From NCBI RefSeq assembly GCF_000160115.1, contig NZ_GG665867.1, positions 610,053 to 674,052 on the forward strand: a stretch of DNA of 64,000 nt, read 5' to 3'. Source of the stretch: Shuttleworthella satelles DSM 14600. GTDB lineage: Bacteria; Bacillota; Clostridia; Lachnospirales; Lachnospiraceae. The notes under the pieces were generated by a model, which did no database searches, was not told the origin of the DNA, and saw only the letters and a program-made list of their open reading frames with translations. The translations under genes and the position numbers were made by a program. Positions 61,434-64,000 of the stretch are shown piece after piece. The number at the start of each line of letters is the position of its first letter. Positions within the stretch are counted from its first letter, which is position 1.

Positions 61434-62387
61434 ATGCCTGAAATAATTGAGGCAAATGCCCTGCAACATGAATATGTACGCCACAATGAGGAGGGAGAGA
61501 AGGTCTCTTCCTTCATGGCTTTGGACGGGGTAGATCTGACGGTCGAAGAGGGAGCATTTATCTCTATCTTAGGTCACAATGGATCGGGCAAGTCGACTCT
61601 GGCCAAGCATCTCAACGCCCTTTTGCTTCCAAGCGGGGGGACGCTTTATGTGGGCGGTTATGATACCTCCGATCCCAGGAACACCTATGACGTGCGCCAG
61701 ACGGCCGGGATGGTCTTTCAGAACCCGGACAATCAGATTATCGCCTCTGTCGTGGAGGAGGATGTGGGTTTCGGCCCGGAGAACATCGGAGTTCCCACGG
61801 AAGAGATCTGGCAGCGGGTGGAAAATGCCCTCCGCTCGGTCGGCATGTGGAAGTATCACAGTCACTCTCCCAACCGCCTGTCGGGAGGACAGAAGCAGAG
61901 GGTTGCGATCGCCGGGGTTATGGCCATGGAACCCAGGTGTATCATCTTAGATGAGCCGACGGCCATGCTCGATCCCAAGGGGCGGGAGGAAGTCCTGCGG
62001 GCGGTCCATGAGCTCAACCGTAAGAAGAGGGTCACAATCATTCTGATTACCCACTATATGGAAGAGGTGGTGGACTCAGATTATGTGTTCGCCATGGATC
62101 AGGGTAAGATTGTTCTGCAGGGGACGCCCAGAGAAGTTTTCTCTCATGTCAGGCGACTGCAGACCTATCGGCTGACCGTGCCCCAGATTACGCTGCTGGC
62201 CCATGAGTTAAGAGAGGCCGGTCTGGCAATCCCGGAAGGGATTCTGACCAGACAGGAGCTGGTCTCTGCCCTTCTGCAGCTAAAGAGCTGTGACCTGAGC
62301 GGTCAGGGCCATGCCATTAGCGATGTTGTGGAGTCAATCCCAGAAGATGGTGATCCGGGCGGACAGGGTCGGAGCGGCACCCTGTGA
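61434..62387 (+). CDS. ecfA1: ECF transporter ATPase A1
   Basis: A 317-residue ABC ATPase of an energy-coupling-factor vitamin/metal importer. Walker A GHNGSGKST (near 43), signature LSGGQKQRVAIAGV (near 149), Walker B ILDEPTAMLDPKGR (near 172). A C-terminal extension of about 35 residues (rich in Gly/Asp/Ser) is longer than usual. The AUG abuts the trmL stop. Confidence 0.95.
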   Translation: MPEIIEANALQHEYVRHNEEGEKVSSFMALDGVDLTVEEGAFISILGHNGSGKSTLAKHLNALLLPSGGTLYVGGYDTSDPRNTYDVRQTAGMVFQNPDNQIIASVVEEDVGFGPENIGVPTEEIWQRVENALRSVGMWKYHSHSPNRLSGGQKQRVAIAGVMAMEPRCIILDEPTAMLDPKGREEVLRAVHELNRKKRVTIILITHYMEEVVDSDYVFAMDQGKIVLQGTPREVFSHVRRLQTYRLTVPQITLLAHELREAGLAIPEGILTRQELVSALLQLKSCDLSGQGHAISDVVESIPEDGDPGGQGRSGTL

Positions 62388-62404
62388 TCAGATAGGAGCA
62401 TAGA

Positions 62405-63283
62405 ATGCCTTTACGCTTAGAGCATGTGACATATTCATATAGTCCCGGGACCGCCTATGAGATCAAGGCCTTAGACGATGTGAGTCTGACCATTGATGAC
62501 GATAGCTTCGTGGGGATCATCGGGCACACGGGATCGGGGAAATCAACGCTGGTACAGCATCTCAATGGACTTTTAAGGGCAACAGAGGGGAAGATTTACT
62601 GGGGAGACCAGGATATTTATGCCCCGGATTATCAGCTTCGCAAACTGCGTCTGGAGATCGGCATGGTCTTTCAGTATCCGGAGCATCAGCTCTTTGAGAC
62701 GACGGTCTTTGAGGATATCTGCTTCGGGCCCAAGAACCAGGGCCTGTCCTTGGAAGACGCGAAAAAAGCGGCAGAAGAGGCCCTGGAGCTGGTGCATTTT
62801 CCCAAGCGCCTCTATGAAAACTCCCCCTTTGATCTGTCCGGGGGGCAGAAGCGCCGGGCTGCTATTGCCGGGGTTCTGGCCATGAGGCCCAGGATTCTGA
62901 TCCTGGATGAGCCCACAGCCGGTCTGGATCCCAGGGGGCGGGATGAGATCCTCGACCTGGTCAGGGAGCTGCATGAGCAGTCGAAGATCACGGTCATTCT
63001 GGTCTCCCACTCTATGGAAGACGTGGCCAACTATGTAGACCGGATCATTGTCATGGATGAGGGCAGGGCCAGGTTTGACGGAAGTCCCAAGGAGGTTTTC
63101 GCTCACTACAGGGAGCTGGAGGCTATGGGACTGGCAGCACCGCAGGTAACTTATCTGGTTCATGACCTGGCGGAGGCAGGCTTTGATCTGGCGACAGACG
63201 CGACGACAGTGGAAGAGGCCAGGGCAGAAATCCTTAAAAACTTTGCAGGGAAAGATCAGGAGGCGTCATGTTCAGACAAATGA
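62405..63283 (+). CDS. ecfA2: ECF transporter ATPase A2
   Basis: A 292-residue partner ATPase. Walker A GHTGSGKST (near 39), signature LSGGQKRRAAIAGVLAMRPR (near 144-163, core LSGGQKRRAAIAGV), Walker B ILDEPTAGLDPRGR. It follows ecfA1 by 17 nt and overlaps ecfT by 16 nt. Confidence 0.95.
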   Translation: MPLRLEHVTYSYSPGTAYEIKALDDVSLTIDDDSFVGIIGHTGSGKSTLVQHLNGLLRATEGKIYWGDQDIYAPDYQLRKLRLEIGMVFQYPEHQLFETTVFEDICFGPKNQGLSLEDAKKAAEEALELVHFPKRLYENSPFDLSGGQKRRAAIAGVLAMRPRILILDEPTAGLDPRGRDEILDLVRELHEQSKITVILVSHSMEDVANYVDRIIVMDEGRARFDGSPKEVFAHYRELEAMGLAAPQVTYLVHDLAEAGFDLATDATTVEEARAEILKNFAGKDQEASCSDK

Positions 63284-64000
63284 CCCTGGGTCAGTACTAT
63301 CCGGCCGATTCCTTCATTCACAAACTGGATCCCCGGGTAAAGCTCTTTGAGACCCTGGTTTTTATCATTGTCCTTTTTCTGGTCAATCATCCGATTGGCT
63401 ATATCCTCGTGACGGCATGGACTATCTTTATCATTGCCCTCTCCAAAGTGCCGGTTTCCTTCATGTTACGGGGGCTGCGGGGAATTGTGGTGCTTCTGGT
63501 CATCGCCGGTCTCTTTAATCTCTTTCTGACCCCCGGCAATGCCCTTCTGACTCTGGGTCCCCTTGTGATTTCCGACGCCGGTCTGCAAAATGCCATTCTC
63601 ATGACAGTCCGCATGATCTTTCTGATTGTGGGTTCTTCTGTCATGACTTTGACAACGACGCCCAATCAGCTGACGGACGGCCTGGAGAGCGCCCTCCACC
63701 CTCTGAGCAAATTGAAGGTACCGGTTCATGAGATCGCGATGATGATGTCGATCGCCCTGCGCTTCATTCCCATCCTGATTGAGGAGACAGATAAGATCAT
63801 GAAGGCGCAGATGGCCCGCGGCGCTGATTTTGAACAGGGAAATATCATCCGCAGGGCAAAAAACATGATCCCTCTTCTGGTTCCCCTTTTTGTCTCCGCC
63901 TTTCGCAGGGCCAATGATCTGGCCCTGGCTATGGAGGCCCGCTGTTATAACGGGGGAGAGGGCAGAACCAAGATGAAGCCTCTGGTATATGACAGAAGAG
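63268..64000 (+). CDS. ecfT: ECF transporter transmembrane protein EcfT (partial, C-terminus outside window)
   Basis: The first 244 codons are visible. The N-terminus MTLGQYYPADSFIHKLDPRVKL (core YYPADSFIHKLDPRVK), several helices, and the cytosolic coupling motifs ARGADF (first of the two conserved Ala-Arg-Gly type motifs) and FRRANDLALAMEARCY (second) identify EcfT, which couples EcfA ATPases to exchangeable S components. The ATG at 63268 follows AGGAGG within ecfA2. Confidence 0.95.
   Translation, partial: MFRQMTLGQYYPADSFIHKLDPRVKLFETLVFIIVLFLVNHPIGYILVTAWTIFIIALSKVPVSFMLRGLRGIVVLLVIAGLFNLFLTPGNALLTLGPLVISDAGLQNAILMTVRMIFLIVGSSVMTLTTTPNQLTDGLESALHPLSKLKVPVHEIAMMMSIALRFIPILIEETDKIMKAQMARGADFEQGNIIRRAKNMIPLLVPLFVSAFRRANDLALAMEARCYNGGEGRTKMKPLVYDRR

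Overview
The window reads as a chromosomal segment of a moderately GC-rich Bacillota (Firmicute), most likely a member of the Clostridia related to Lachnospiraceae. The reasons are the DnaD plus DnaI-type helicase-loader pair, the rpmG-secE-nusG-rplK-rplA-rplJ-rplL-rpoB-rpoC...rpsL-rpsG-fusA-tuf order, an L10 leader, a complete PTS, an ECF transporter core, YhaO/YhaN-like nuclease genes, frequent GTG/TTG starts behind strong Shine-Dalgarno sites, and many TGn-extended -10 promoters. The family-level call is inference.

Layout. 1-4.3 kb, minus strand: a partial PRPP synthetase-like gene, a DnaI-like loader, a DnaD-domain primosome protein and murC, with a cluster of DnaA-box-like 9-mers between murC and dnaD. 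4.3-16.1 kb, plus strand: the ribosomal protein/RNA polymerase supercluster, with an L10 leader and an extra hairpin ahead of rpoB. 16.1-20.2 kb: an AT-richer block inserted between rpoC and rpsL, holding a secreted papain-like cysteine peptidase overlapping a small membrane-anchored gene, an IS3-family element whose transposase has an in-frame TGA, and a DJ-1/PfpI remnant. 20.2-25.1 kb: rpsL, rpsG, fusA and tuf; EF-Tu carries an insertion in its GTPase domain.

25.3-31.5 kb: a fructose operon (fruR-fruK-fruA) continuing into ptsI, then a 68-bp tandem repeat and a separately promoted ptsH whose product lacks the usual Ser46. 31.5-38.5 kb: a hydrolase remnant, nicotinate phosphoribosyltransferase, metNIQ and proA. 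38.6-45 kb: a frameshifted membrane-protein gene, then a LacI-type regulator divergent from a sugar operon (xylulokinase-like kinase, fucose-isomerase-like protein, transaldolase-like aldolase). The divergent control region holds two near-identical inverted-repeat operators flanking ten exact-length 19-bp repeats. 45.2-53 kb: an SbcD/SbcC-like pair, tRNA-Phe and tRNA-Gly, murI, glpP, an aquaporin and rlmD. 53.1-64 kb: a P-type ATPase, a DUF308 protein, a TetR regulator, a 117-bp tandem hairpin repeat (four copies plus a partial), a MntP-like membrane protein, a Prli42-like 34-residue protein, a HypE-like/Lrp/aminotransferase/trmL chain and ecfA1-ecfA2-ecfT, cut by the right edge.

Most coding content is ordinary housekeeping. 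The unusual signals are mainly intergenic: several unrelated tandem repeat arrays within about 27 kb, two of them between operators or between co-functional genes, the DnaA-box cluster, the peptidase/small-protein pair, and sequence departures in HPr, EF-Tu and L10.
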